From positions 1 to 5,915 of the forward strand of contig DHWV01000091.1 of the NCBI GenBank assembly GCA_002413355.1: 5,915 bases of DNA, in the 5' to 3' direction. This DNA comes from Desulfobulbaceae bacterium UBA5173. GTDB lineage: Bacteria; Desulfobacterota; Desulfobulbia; Desulfobulbales; Desulfobulbaceae. The notes below the pieces were generated by a model. That model was given only the letters and a program-made list of their open reading frames with translations, was not told where the DNA came from and did no database searches. Position numbers and translations under genes: made by a program. Positions 1-5,784 of this stretch are shown here, one piece after another (position 1 is the stretch's first letter; each line of letters begins with the position of its first letter).

Positions 1-43
1 AAAAACAATGATGTAGGTCACAACTTGGGTTATAGTTAGCATC

Positions 44-241
44 GTGCCATCTTTAGTAAAAATAGCCGTGGCAGTTATACTCAGCGGTATGGCCATCATT
101 TTTATGGCGAGAAAATCTGATGCACAGTCTTTTGTTTCCATAGAAGATTTTTGGGGAGGTCTGCTGATTGGATTTTTAGTTGGTTATACAGGCACGTCAT
201 TTTTTGAAAGCATAACGGGCGTTACAGTATTAGCAAAATAA
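44..241 (+). CDS. Small two-helix membrane protein, unknown function
   Basis: This is a 65-residue protein that I do not recognise. Two hydrophobic stretches are visible: residues about 4-22 (LVKIAVAVILSGMAIIFMA) and about 38-55 (WGGLLIGFLVGYTGTSFF). A polar segment containing RKSDAQS and IEDF lies between them, so a hairpin inner-membrane protein is the simplest reading; the first helix could instead be an uncleaved signal anchor. The start is GTG at 44, because the frame is closed by TAG at 14-16 and there is no ATG before 89. Starting at 89 would remove most of the first helix. No Shine-Dalgarno sequence precedes the GTG. The gene ends 30 bases before the cobA-hemD gene and points the same way, so it may be co-transcribed with it. 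It is visibly richer in A and T than that neighbour, which may suggest a different history. That it is a real gene is moderately likely; its function is unknown. Confidence 0.6.
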   Translation: MPSLVKIAVAVILSGMAIIFMARKSDAQSFVSIEDFWGGLLIGFLVGYTGTSFFESITGVTVLAK

Positions 242-271
242 TTTCTATCAAATAGATTAGTTAGGTAACCA

Positions 272-1831
272 ATGAACAGCACTCCCAAGAAAGGCAAAGT
301 CTATCTCGTCGGCGCAGGTCCTGGCGATCCCGGTCTGATCACCCTGCGCGGCAAATTCCTGCTCGAACGCGCCGAGGCGGTGGTTTATGACCATCTTGCC
401 AACGCCAAACTGCTGGCCCATGCGCCTGCCGATGCCGAGCTGATCTACGTCGGCAAAAAAGGGGGCATCGAGCACACCCTGCCGCAGGAGCAGATCAACC
501 AGTTACTGGTCAAACTTGGCGCAGCAGGCAAACGGGTAGTTCGGCTCAAGGGCGGCGACCCTTTCATTTTTGGCCGGGGTGCTGAGGAAATCGAGGAGCT
601 GGTCAAGGCGGGTATTCCCTTCGAGGTGGTGCCGGGCGTGACCTCAGCCACCGCCGCAGCCACCTACGCTGGCATTCCGATAACACATCGGGATTACACG
701 GCTTCGGTCGCCTTCATCACCGGCCATGAGGCGGATGGCAAGGAGCAGTCCAGTATTGCTTGGGACAAACTGGCGACCGGCGCGGGCACCATCATTATCT
801 ATATGGGAATCAAGAACCTGCCGATCATCGCCAAAAAGCTGATGGACAATGGCCGTGCGCCGGACACGCCGGTGGCGGTGGTGCGCTGGGCCTCGACCCC
901 GCAGCAGCGGTCGGTGGCCGGAACGCTGGCGACGATCAGCGAGGTGGTCAAAGCGGCAAAAATCACGCCGCCTGCTTTGGTGATTGTCGGCGAGGTGGTC
1001 AAGATGCGCGAGACTATTGACTGGTACGAGCACCGCCCGCTTTTCGGCAAACGGATCGCCGTCACCCGCACCCGCGAACAGGCCAGCGAGTTGGTCGCCA
1101 AGCTGGAGGAATACGGGGCTGAGTGCTTGGAATATCCGACGATTCATATCGAGCCGATGGTGGATTGCAGCGTCATCGACGCAGCTTTGGAGAATATGGC
1201 CGCCTACGATTGGCTGCTCTTCACCAGCCTGAATGCGGTGACGTATTTTTTCAAGCGGCTGCACGAGAAAGGCTTTGATTGTCGCGCTCTTGCGCCGTGC
1301 AAAATTGGTGCGGTCGGCAAAACTACGGCGGATGAGATTGCGAAATATGGTCTCCGCGCTGATCTGATCCCGGAGAAATTCACTGGCGAAGGCTTGGCCG
1401 AGGCTCTGATTGCCGCAGGCGAAACACAGGGCAAACGTTTCCTTCTGCCCCGTGCCCTGAGGGCGATGGAGACCTTGCCGGAACTGCTGGAGGACGCGGG
1501 TGGCACGGTCACGGTCGCGCCGGTATATCAGAACGTGCCGCCGCAGGGCCGCAAAGACGAGCTGCGCAAACAGCTACTGGAGCGCGGCCTTGATGTGGTC
1601 ACGTTTGCCAGCTCATCCGCCGTGACCAATTTTCTCAATATAGTGGATGCGCAGGACGAGGCCGAGCTGCATCAGCTCCTTGATCCGGTCAAAATCGCGG
1701 TCATCGGCCCGGTCACGGCAGAGACGGTGCGCAAGCATGGCCTCACGGTGGACATCCAGCCGGAGCGATATACAATTGACGATCTGGCTGAGGCGGTCGC
1801 CTTGCAGCTATCCAGCCGCAAGGCAGATTAA
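272..1831 (+). CDS. cobA: Fused uroporphyrinogen-III C-methyltransferase / uroporphyrinogen-III synthase (CobA-HemD)
   Basis: This is a bifunctional cytoplasmic tetrapyrrole enzyme of 519 residues. The N-terminal half (about 8-250) is a SAM-dependent uroporphyrinogen-III methyltransferase: VYLVGAGPGDPGLITLRG (10-27) is the glycine-rich family signature, YDHL is at 39-42, VVRLKGGDPFIFGRG (89-103) is the second signature, and VPGVTSATAA (120-129), PITHR (136-140) and TGH (150-152) follow. This half converts uroporphyrinogen III to precorrin-2. The C-terminal half (about 257-515) is HemD, which cyclises hydroxymethylbilane to uroporphyrinogen III: GKRIAVTR (259-266), WLLFTSLNAV (314-323), TFASSSAV (444-451) and IGPVTAETVRKHG (478-490) are recognisable. 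The length fits an intact fusion, and such fusions are common in Desulfobacterota and Clostridia. Precorrin-2 feeds siroheme (needed by dissimilatory sulfite reductase), cobalamin and, in organisms using the Ahb route, heme. The ATG at 272 has an AGG at 263-265, six bases upstream. There is no oxidase/chelatase (SirC-type) domain, so that step must be encoded elsewhere. Confidence 0.95.
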   Translation: MNSTPKKGKVYLVGAGPGDPGLITLRGKFLLERAEAVVYDHLANAKLLAHAPADAELIYVGKKGGIEHTLPQEQINQLLVKLGAAGKRVVRLKGGDPFIFGRGAEEIEELVKAGIPFEVVPGVTSATAAATYAGIPITHRDYTASVAFITGHEADGKEQSSIAWDKLATGAGTIIIYMGIKNLPIIAKKLMDNGRAPDTPVAVVRWASTPQQRSVAGTLATISEVVKAAKITPPALVIVGEVVKMRETIDWYEHRPLFGKRIAVTRTREQASELVAKLEEYGAECLEYPTIHIEPMVDCSVIDAALENMAAYDWLLFTSLNAVTYFFKRLHEKGFDCRALAPCKIGAVGKTTADEIAKYGLRADLIPEKFTGEGLAEALIAAGETQGKRFLLPRALRAMETLPELLEDAGGTVTVAPVYQNVPPQGRKDELRKQLLERGLDVVTFASSSAVTNFLNIVDAQDEAELHQLLDPVKIAVIGPVTAETVRKHGLTVDIQPERYTIDDLAEAVALQLSSRKAD

Positions 1832-1837
1832 ATTTTT
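1799..1837 (+). terminator. Possible weak terminator hairpin at the end of cobA-hemD
   Basis: A perfect 7-base inverted repeat, GCCTTGC (1799-1805) and GCAAGGC (1818-1824), with a 12-base loop is followed by AGATTAAA and a run of five T (1833-1837). The hairpin lies inside the last codons of the gene and the T run starts eight bases after the stem, so this is a poor intrinsic terminator at best. It is nonetheless well placed to separate cobA-hemD from the promoter that follows. Confidence 0.35.
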
Positions 1838-1858
1838 CCCAGGGTACAGTTTTTTGGA

Positions 1859-1887
1859 TTGTCATTTCGTCGGGCGGACGTTATACT
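1859..1887 (+). promoter_or_regulatory. Sigma70-type promoter for the 1954 gene
   Basis: TTGTCA (1859-1864, five of six matches to TTGACA) and TATACT (1882-1887, five of six matches to TATAAT) are separated by exactly 17 bases. Transcription would start near 1894, giving a leader of about 60 bases before the ATG at 1954. This is the best promoter in the window, and it agrees with the terminator at 2702-2734 in making the intervening gene a separate unit. Confidence 0.7.
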
Positions 1888-1940
1888 GAATATGAGACCT
1901 CCATGCAGTTTTTCTGGCGTTGGATCAGGTCAAACATACT

Positions 1941-1947
1941 GAGGAAG
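1941..1947 (+). promoter_or_regulatory. Ribosome binding site that fixes the start at 1954
   Basis: GAGGAAG sits six bases before ATG 1954. The in-frame ATG at 1903 lacks such a site and would add 17 charged and aromatic residues ahead of a normal signal peptide, so the downstream start is preferred. Confidence 0.75.
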
Positions 1948-1953
1948 CTCAAA

Positions 1954-2676
1954 ATGACTCGAAATAACTGCACATACTTGCTTGCGTCTTTGATCAGCGT
2001 CAGCAGTTCAGCCTTCGCGGCCCAGCCGTCGTCGGTCTGTATTGCTGATTGCAGCGACAGCGGCGCGGCGGTCAGCAGTCTGCTGCTGGCTGCTGGCATG
2101 TACGGCGGATTAAACATAAACAGTGCTCCTGCGGGCACTGTGGATTTGTCGTTGAATGAATCAGCGAAGAATTTTAAAGGCATCTTCGCTGAACAGGGAG
2201 AGAGGAACGGACAAGATATCACCTTGTCTTACAACGGCTCGGAAGGACGGCTTGGCTTCTCCGCAGGTTATCTGTACACCGCCCCGGAAAACAGCCCGGA
2301 GTCAGGTGCTGTGCTGTTGGGAATGAATCAGCACAGCCGCCACGACCTGCTGCATGAAAACGGCGACAAGCCGTGGTATGTGACGTTCAACTTGGCCAAA
2401 GATTTTCAGATCAGCGACAGTATTGCGCTGGGCGTTGACTCCAGAACCATGTTAGTCGCCACGTTGCCCCTTCAGAATGAGGAAAAGCAGGACGGGCAAG
2501 CAGTCTGCATGTCGTTCAATCTGCCGGTGTCCTACAGCAAATTTTTGACGGTCACACCTGAACTGCAATGGTTACATGCTTTAGAATCGGGCGGGGCAGG
2601 AGCCAGCAATGCTGATGCTGCAAACAAAGACCCGAATACCTTCTACGGCGGCATGTCGATCAGTTTTTCGTACTGA
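1954..2676 (+). CDS. Exported protein, probable outer-membrane beta-barrel, unknown family
   Basis: This is a 240-residue protein with a Sec signal peptide: a short basic start (MTRNN), a hydrophobic core (YLLASLISVSSSAFA) and a likely signal peptidase I site after Ala22 (A-F-A/AQ). There is no lipobox. The mature part begins with a Cys pair (C29 and C33, VCIADC), which could form a disulfide. It then shows alternating polar/hydrophobic stretches typical of beta-strands, for example ITLSYNGSEGRLGFSAGYLY, PWYVTFNLAKDF, SIALGVDSRTMLVATL, VCMSFNLPVSYS and LTVTPELQWLHAL. It ends in GGMSISFSY, with a terminal aromatic residue as is usual for barrel proteins recognised by the BAM machinery. These traits resemble the MltA-interacting or porin-like small barrels in general form, but I cannot name a family. 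It has its own promoter (1859-1887) and terminator (2702-2734). The export call is strong; the barrel call is an inference from pattern. Confidence 0.8.
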   Translation: MTRNNCTYLLASLISVSSSAFAAQPSSVCIADCSDSGAAVSSLLLAAGMYGGLNINSAPAGTVDLSLNESAKNFKGIFAEQGERNGQDITLSYNGSEGRLGFSAGYLYTAPENSPESGAVLLGMNQHSRHDLLHENGDKPWYVTFNLAKDFQISDSIALGVDSRTMLVATLPLQNEEKQDGQAVCMSFNLPVSYSKFLTVTPELQWLHALESGGAGASNADAANKDPNTFYGGMSISFSY

Positions 2677-2701
2677 ACAGCAGCCTGCATAATTTTTTTG
2701 C

Positions 2702-2734
2702 AAGGAGAGGCATCTGCTTCTCCTTTTTGTTTTT
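2702..2734 (+). terminator. Intrinsic (Rho-independent) terminator
   Basis: The arms AAGGAGAGGC (2702-2711) and GCTTCTCCTT (2716-2725) pair over ten bases with one G-U, around the loop ATCT (2712-2715). A T-rich tract runs on to 2734, broken by a single G at 2729. It lies 25 bases after the stop codon of the 1954-2676 gene and faces the right way to end that transcript. Confidence 0.85.
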
Positions 2735-2863
2735 AAGCATCCTTCTGTAACGTTCTCTTCTACCTGCAAACCGGTCGCCACCGGCTTGGGTTGCTGGTTT
2801 TCTCCCCTGTCTGCTTTTCGGCATTGACGACAGACCACCGCGCTTTCTTTCCTGCATCTGCAT

Positions 2864-2886
2864 CAGCGTAAATTTTACGGACGCTG
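2864..2886. repeat. Overlapping inverted repeats, possible operator
   Basis: CGTAAA (2867-2872) and TTTACG (2874-2879) form a perfect dyad around a single T. A second dyad, CAGCGT (2864-2869) and ACGCTG (2881-2886), overlaps it with a centre two bases further on. The two pairings share bases, so they could not form together in RNA. As DNA the inner 13 bases look like a compact regulator site, but I know of no named regulator with this motif. Confidence 0.35.
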
Positions 2887-2926
2887 CCTCCGGGCTGTTC
2901 TTTTTCCTGTGGAGCAGCTTTTTTCC

Positions 2927-2954
2927 TTGACTGCCAGCGTGGTTTGCAGTTAAT
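2927..2954 (+). promoter_or_regulatory. Candidate promoter of the operon at 3131
   Basis: TTGACT (2927-2932, five of six to consensus) and GTTAAT (2949-2954, four of six) are 16 bases apart. It would start transcription near 2961 and give a leader of about 170 bases. It is weaker than the promoter at 1859-1887, and other poor matches exist in the region. It is listed because the terminator at 2702-2734 implies that a promoter must lie between there and 3131. Confidence 0.3.
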
Positions 2955-3077
2955 CAGTAGCTGCCGTTTGTTAAGGGTCTTGGTATGAAAATTATGTTCC
3001 CCTGCATGTATTCGGGTATGTCTGTGAATGCTGGAACGCTGACCCGCCTTATGTATTGGCGTATTGAGCTGACAAAC

Positions 3078-3096
3078 TGAAAAGATTGCCTTTTCA
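3078..3096. repeat. 19-base dyad upstream of the iron-sulfur operon
   Basis: TGAAAAG (3078-3084) and CTTTTCA (3090-3096) are a perfect 7-base inverted repeat around ATTGC. It ends 22 bases before the Shine-Dalgarno sequence at 3119. It could be a regulator binding site or a small hairpin in the leader RNA. No T tract follows, so it is not a terminator. Confidence 0.4.
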
Positions 3097-3118
3097 AGAC
3101 ATAAGCATGTTATACAAC

Positions 3119-3125
3119 AAGGAGG
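3119..3125 (+). promoter_or_regulatory. Ribosome binding site that fixes the start at 3131
   Basis: AAGGAGG lies five bases before ATG 3131, a near-perfect Shine-Dalgarno sequence. It rules out the longer reading from a TTG at 3086, whose extra 15 codons would span the site itself. Confidence 0.85.
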
Positions 3126-3130
3126 CCGTT

Positions 3131-3439
3131 ATGGCTGAAGAGCAGATGGTGAGTGTTGGCAGGCGCAAAGGGCAGGATGAGGTGATTGCCGACAAGCGGG
3201 TTTTTCTCAAGCGAGCTGCGGCTGCGCTGGGTGTCGTGGCGGCTGCCGGTTTGACCGGAACGGCGGTCATACAATCTGCCAGAAAAGTTGGCGGTACGAA
3301 CGCTCGCGCCCGCTGTGCCGAGGAGGATGTGCGGCAGCAGCAGATCATGGTCGGCAAGCAGTTGCTGCTCATGACTGAGGGCGAGAAGCAGCAGATGTTG
3401 GACCGTATCCTGAGCAGCCATTCCCGGAAAGTATCTTGA
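3131..3439 (+). CDS. Small exported-type protein with Tat-like leader, unknown function
   Basis: This is a 102-residue protein and the first gene of the iron-sulfur operon. Residues 21-28 (DKRVFLKR) match the Tat motif, except that Lys-Arg replaces the usual Arg-Arg. An Ala/Gly-rich hydrophobic stretch follows (about 29-50). There is no clear signal peptidase site, so it may stay as a membrane anchor. The rest (about 63-100) is charged and probably helical: QQQIMVGKQLLLMTEGEKQQMLDRIL. There is one cysteine (62) and no cofactor motif. The LMTEGEKQ segment (80-87) resembles LMSDEQKQ (58-65) in the iron-sulfur protein encoded 39 bases downstream, and both follow a Tat-type leader, so the two look related at their N-terminal ends. 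A small accessory or structural subunit of the same complex is the likely role, by inference from position. Small Tat-signal proteins of this kind are known next to some oxidoreductase operons. Confidence 0.75.
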   Translation: MAEEQMVSVGRRKGQDEVIADKRVFLKRAAAALGVVAAAGLTGTAVIQSARKVGGTNARARCAEEDVRQQQIMVGKQLLLMTEGEKQQMLDRILSSHSRKVS

Positions 3440-3478
3440 AGATGTTCCTGTTTCACCATATAACGGAGGCGATGCGCA

Positions 3479-4510
3479 ATGTCTGAGGACAAAAGAGAGA
3501 TGTTTGACGAACAGGATGACGGGAAAGTGAAAGAATCCCGCCGTGATTTCTTGAAGAAAATAGGTGTTGCCGCTGCTGCGACAGCAGCTGTTCCAGCAGC
3601 CACCGCCAAGGCAGTGAGCATAGCCGAAACATTGCAGAGTCACTTTGAGCTGATGAGTGATGAGCAAAAGCAAAAGGCCATTGCCCGCTTGGAAAAACGC
3701 TACAGCGAGCAGTTTGGCAAGCAGACCACAGTGGCCAACACGCCTGCCCCGGATGGAGTGCTGTTTGGCTATGCGCTCAATATTTCTAAATGTATTGGTT
3801 GCCGTCGCTGCGTTGAGGCCTGCGTTCGGGAAAACAATCAATCTCGTGATCCCAAGATACAGTGGATTCGGGTTTTGCGGATGAATCGAGGTAATCTCAC
3901 ATTCGATCCGAAACATTTGAATGAGGGCAAGCCCAGCAGCGATCCCTTGGGAAACTATGGCATCCAATCCGGTGGCCATGCCGATAAAGCAGTTGGTATT
4001 TCCGGCGAGGCCGAGCATTACTATAACCCGGAGCAGGTTCCAGAAGAGAATGCCTTCTATTTTCCGGTACAGTGTCAGCAATGTGAAGACCCAGCCTGTA
4101 CCAGGGCTTGTCCGGTCCGCGCAACCTACCGCGATCCCAATGGAATCGTGGTTATTGATTACAACTGGTGTATCGGCTGCCGTATGTGCCAGTTGGCCTG
4201 TCCGTACTGGGCACGTCGCTTCAACTGGAGCGAGCCGGTCTTGCCGAACGAGGACATGAATCCCAAGACCCATTATTTGGGAAACCGTCCCCGCATGGTC
4301 GGGGTCATGGAAAAATGCACTTTCTGTCTGCAGAGGGTGAGAGATGGCCGCTATCCAGCCTGCGTGGAAGCCTGTCCGGTGGGTGCAAGAAAATTTGGCA
4401 ACCTGCTCGATCCTGAAAGCGAGGTGAGGAAGGTTTTGGCGACCAAACAGGTGTTCCGGTTTAAAGAAGATTTCAACACCGAACCGAAATTTTTCTATTA
4501 CATGGATTAG
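3479..4510 (+). CDS. Tat-exported 4x[4Fe-4S] ferredoxin-type subunit (DsrO/HybA/DmsB-like)
   Basis: This is the electron-transfer subunit of a membrane complex, 343 residues long. A classic Tat motif, SRRDFLKK (20-27), and an Ala-rich hydrophobic stretch (28-45) indicate export in folded form with its clusters in place. A charged helix (about 50-80, with LMSDEQKQKAIARLEKRY) precedes the ferredoxin core. Four cysteine groups are complete: C105-x2-C108-x2-C111-x3-C115; C199-x2-C202-x4-C207-x3-C211-P; C231-x2-C234-x2-C237-x3-C241-P; C280-x2-C283-x11-C295-x3-C299-P. This pattern is that of the DmsB/PsrB/HybA/DsrO family, which passes electrons between a periplasmic partner and an NrfD-type membrane subunit. 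The gap of 83 residues between the first two groups is rather long and holds a Gly/His/Tyr-rich insert. No C-terminal membrane helix is seen, unlike HybA. GGAGG (3465-3469) lies nine bases before the ATG. The next gene starts 14 bases on. Which named complex it belongs to cannot be decided from this window. Confidence 0.93.
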   Translation: MSEDKREMFDEQDDGKVKESRRDFLKKIGVAAAATAAVPAATAKAVSIAETLQSHFELMSDEQKQKAIARLEKRYSEQFGKQTTVANTPAPDGVLFGYALNISKCIGCRRCVEACVRENNQSRDPKIQWIRVLRMNRGNLTFDPKHLNEGKPSSDPLGNYGIQSGGHADKAVGISGEAEHYYNPEQVPEENAFYFPVQCQQCEDPACTRACPVRATYRDPNGIVVIDYNWCIGCRMCQLACPYWARRFNWSEPVLPNEDMNPKTHYLGNRPRMVGVMEKCTFCLQRVRDGRYPACVEACPVGARKFGNLLDPESEVRKVLATKQVFRFKEDFNTEPKFFYYMD

Positions 4511-4524
4511 AGAGGTATTAGACG

Positions 4525-5784
4525 ATGACCATGAAAATAGCTTCTTCGCAGAAGCCCATAGCGTTCACCCGCGATTTCTGTAGTTATGCCGTGACTGGAG
4601 GAAAAGTCTATTATAGCTGGCTACTCTTCCTTTCCTTTTTTGCCGTTGTTGGCCTTGTCACCACCTATCTGCAGATGACAACTGGCCTTATCGTCACCGG
4701 GGCCACCGACCAAATCGTTTGGGAGCTGTTCGTCTCCAATTTTATTCACTGCCCATCCATAGCGTCGGCGGCGGTGTTGGTGGTAACCCCTGCTTATATC
4801 TATAAGCGTAAAGATATGAAGCAGCTGGCCGTCATCGGCGAGGCCATCGCCATGGTCTTCGTGATTATCGGCATCAACTTCATCATGTTCCACATGGGTC
4901 GGCCAGACCGGGCGTGGCACGCGGTTCCTGGGATAGGCATCTTCAACTTTCCCAGTTCGGTGCTCACCTATGACATCATCGTGCTGAACGTTTACCTCGT
5001 GCTGAACGCTGTGGCGGTCTTCTATTACCTGTATAAACACTATGTCGGTCAGCCGATTAACACCAAATTCTATACTCCGCTGATCTACGTTGCCGTGGCA
5101 TGGGGACCGTTCATTCATATCATCACCGCCTTCATCCTCAGCAGCAATGCGCAGATCGCTGTATGGCATTCCGCTCTCATGCCCTTTTCCTTTTTAGCTA
5201 TGGCAGCTTCAGCTGGGCCGGCCTTGGTGATCGTAATCTTCTTGGTGATCCGCAAATTCACCAAACTGGAAATTGCGGATTCCGTAATTGACTTCTTTTC
5301 CCAAGTCATTATCTGGGGAATTGGGGCCCTCATCCTGATGTTTTCGGTAGAGTTTTTTACGGAACTCTATCCAGCCACACATCATGCTGCTCCCCTAGAG
5401 TATGCGATTAAGGGGCACCACGGTCTGGATGCCTATGTTCCGTGGTTTTGGACAATCATGTCCGTGTTTGTGGCGCAGTTTTTCCTGCTCCTCAGCAGCA
5501 AAATACGGAAGAGCTACAACTTCCTGCTTCCGCTGATCTGCATCTCAGTCTTCCTGAGCGTCCTGTTAGAAAAACCCTCCATTTTGATCTTTCCGGCCTT
5601 CAGCCCGACCCCCTTGGGTGAGTATGCCGTATACCATCCGACCTTGATTGAAATCTGCAACGTTCTGTTCGTCTGGGCGACCGGCTTTATCCTGCTGACG
5701 ATGGTACTCAAGGGTGTGGTTGGCGTGTTGATCGGTGAGGTACGAGACACAAAAACACTGGAAGCAAGTGGAGAGGCGAAATGA
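4525..5784 (+). CDS. nrfD: NrfD/PsrC/DsrP-family integral membrane subunit
   Basis: This is a 419-residue inner-membrane protein, the likely quinone-interacting partner of the iron-sulfur subunit encoded just upstream. About ten hydrophobic segments can be drawn: roughly residues 31-49, 69-92, 101-122, 148-170, 184-206, 214-242, 254-276, 306-325, 332-349 and 375-403. That count fits the longer NrfD members (HybB, DsrP, QrcD, ActC) rather than the eight-helix PsrC/NrfD core alone. The loop FHMGRPDRAWH (122-132) matches the conserved GRP-x-R element of the family, and HPTLIE (371-376) before the last helix is also typical. Family members exchange electrons between the menaquinone pool and the clusters of the ferredoxin subunit, and some are proposed to move protons. 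AGAGG (4511-4515) precedes the ATG by nine bases; an in-frame ATG at 4531 is an alternative. The stop overlaps the next start (ATGA, 5781-5784), so the two are translationally coupled. The family is clear; the exact complex is not. Confidence 0.92.
   Translation: MTMKIASSQKPIAFTRDFCSYAVTGGKVYYSWLLFLSFFAVVGLVTTYLQMTTGLIVTGATDQIVWELFVSNFIHCPSIASAAVLVVTPAYIYKRKDMKQLAVIGEAIAMVFVIIGINFIMFHMGRPDRAWHAVPGIGIFNFPSSVLTYDIIVLNVYLVLNAVAVFYYLYKHYVGQPINTKFYTPLIYVAVAWGPFIHIITAFILSSNAQIAVWHSALMPFSFLAMAASAGPALVIVIFLVIRKFTKLEIADSVIDFFSQVIIWGIGALILMFSVEFFTELYPATHHAAPLEYAIKGHHGLDAYVPWFWTIMSVFVAQFFLLLSSKIRKSYNFLLPLICISVFLSVLLEKPSILIFPAFSPTPLGEYAVYHPTLIEICNVLFVWATGFILLTMVLKGVVGVLIGEVRDTKTLEASGEAK

Larger units (their letters stand above)
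2735..3130 (+). other. Long non-coding stretch / leader of the iron-sulfur operon
   Basis: About 400 bases hold no convincing gene on either strand. The first half is pyrimidine-rich on this strand. Visible structure includes a short hairpin CCGGT-CGCC-ACCGG (near 2770-2785), overlapping inverted repeats at 2864-2886, a weak promoter candidate at 2927-2954, a 31-codon reading frame at 2985-3080, and a 19-base dyad at 3078-3096. The Shine-Dalgarno sequence of the next gene is at 3119-3125. I see no tRNA cloverleaf, CRISPR repeat or insertion-sequence end here. Confidence 0.5.

Noticed and set aside
1..39. A possible tail of an upstream gene (frame ending in TAG at 37-39, reading KNNDVGHNLGYS).
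   Set aside because: Twelve codons are too few to tell a real C-terminus from chance; another frame also stays open only to TAG at 14-16.
644..1264. A 206-codon minus-strand frame inside cobA-hemD.
   Set aside because: It is antisense to a recognised enzyme; its His/Arg-rich translation looks like the complement of GC-rich coding sequence.
1903..1953. An upstream in-frame ATG that would lengthen the barrel protein by 17 residues.
   Set aside because: The Shine-Dalgarno sequence at 1941-1947 and the normal signal peptide both favour ATG 1954.
2080..2100. A CTGCTGCTGG-type short repeat.
   Set aside because: It simply codes for the Leu/Ala-rich stretch LLLAAG in the exported protein.
2660..2863. 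Minus-strand frames crossing the terminator into the end of the 1954 gene (67 and 85 codons).
   Set aside because: They have no ribosome site, run through the terminator hairpin, and have a basic low-complexity translation with no family resemblance.
3060..3116. TTGAGC or TTGCCT with TATACA as a nearer promoter for the operon.
   Set aside because: Spacings of 17 with no -10, or 19 bases, fit poorly, and the start point would fall in the Shine-Dalgarno sequence.
3086..3130. An upstream TTG start for the small Tat-like protein.
   Set aside because: It would begin inside the dyad at 3078-3096 and lacks a ribosome site; ATG 3131 has AAGGAGG at the right distance.
3110..4273. A long open frame of 387 codons on the minus strand.
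   Set aside because: It lies antisense to the small Tat protein and the iron-sulfur gene, both of which have clear motifs and ribosome sites. Its translation shows no coherent domain, so it is a shadow of their codon use.
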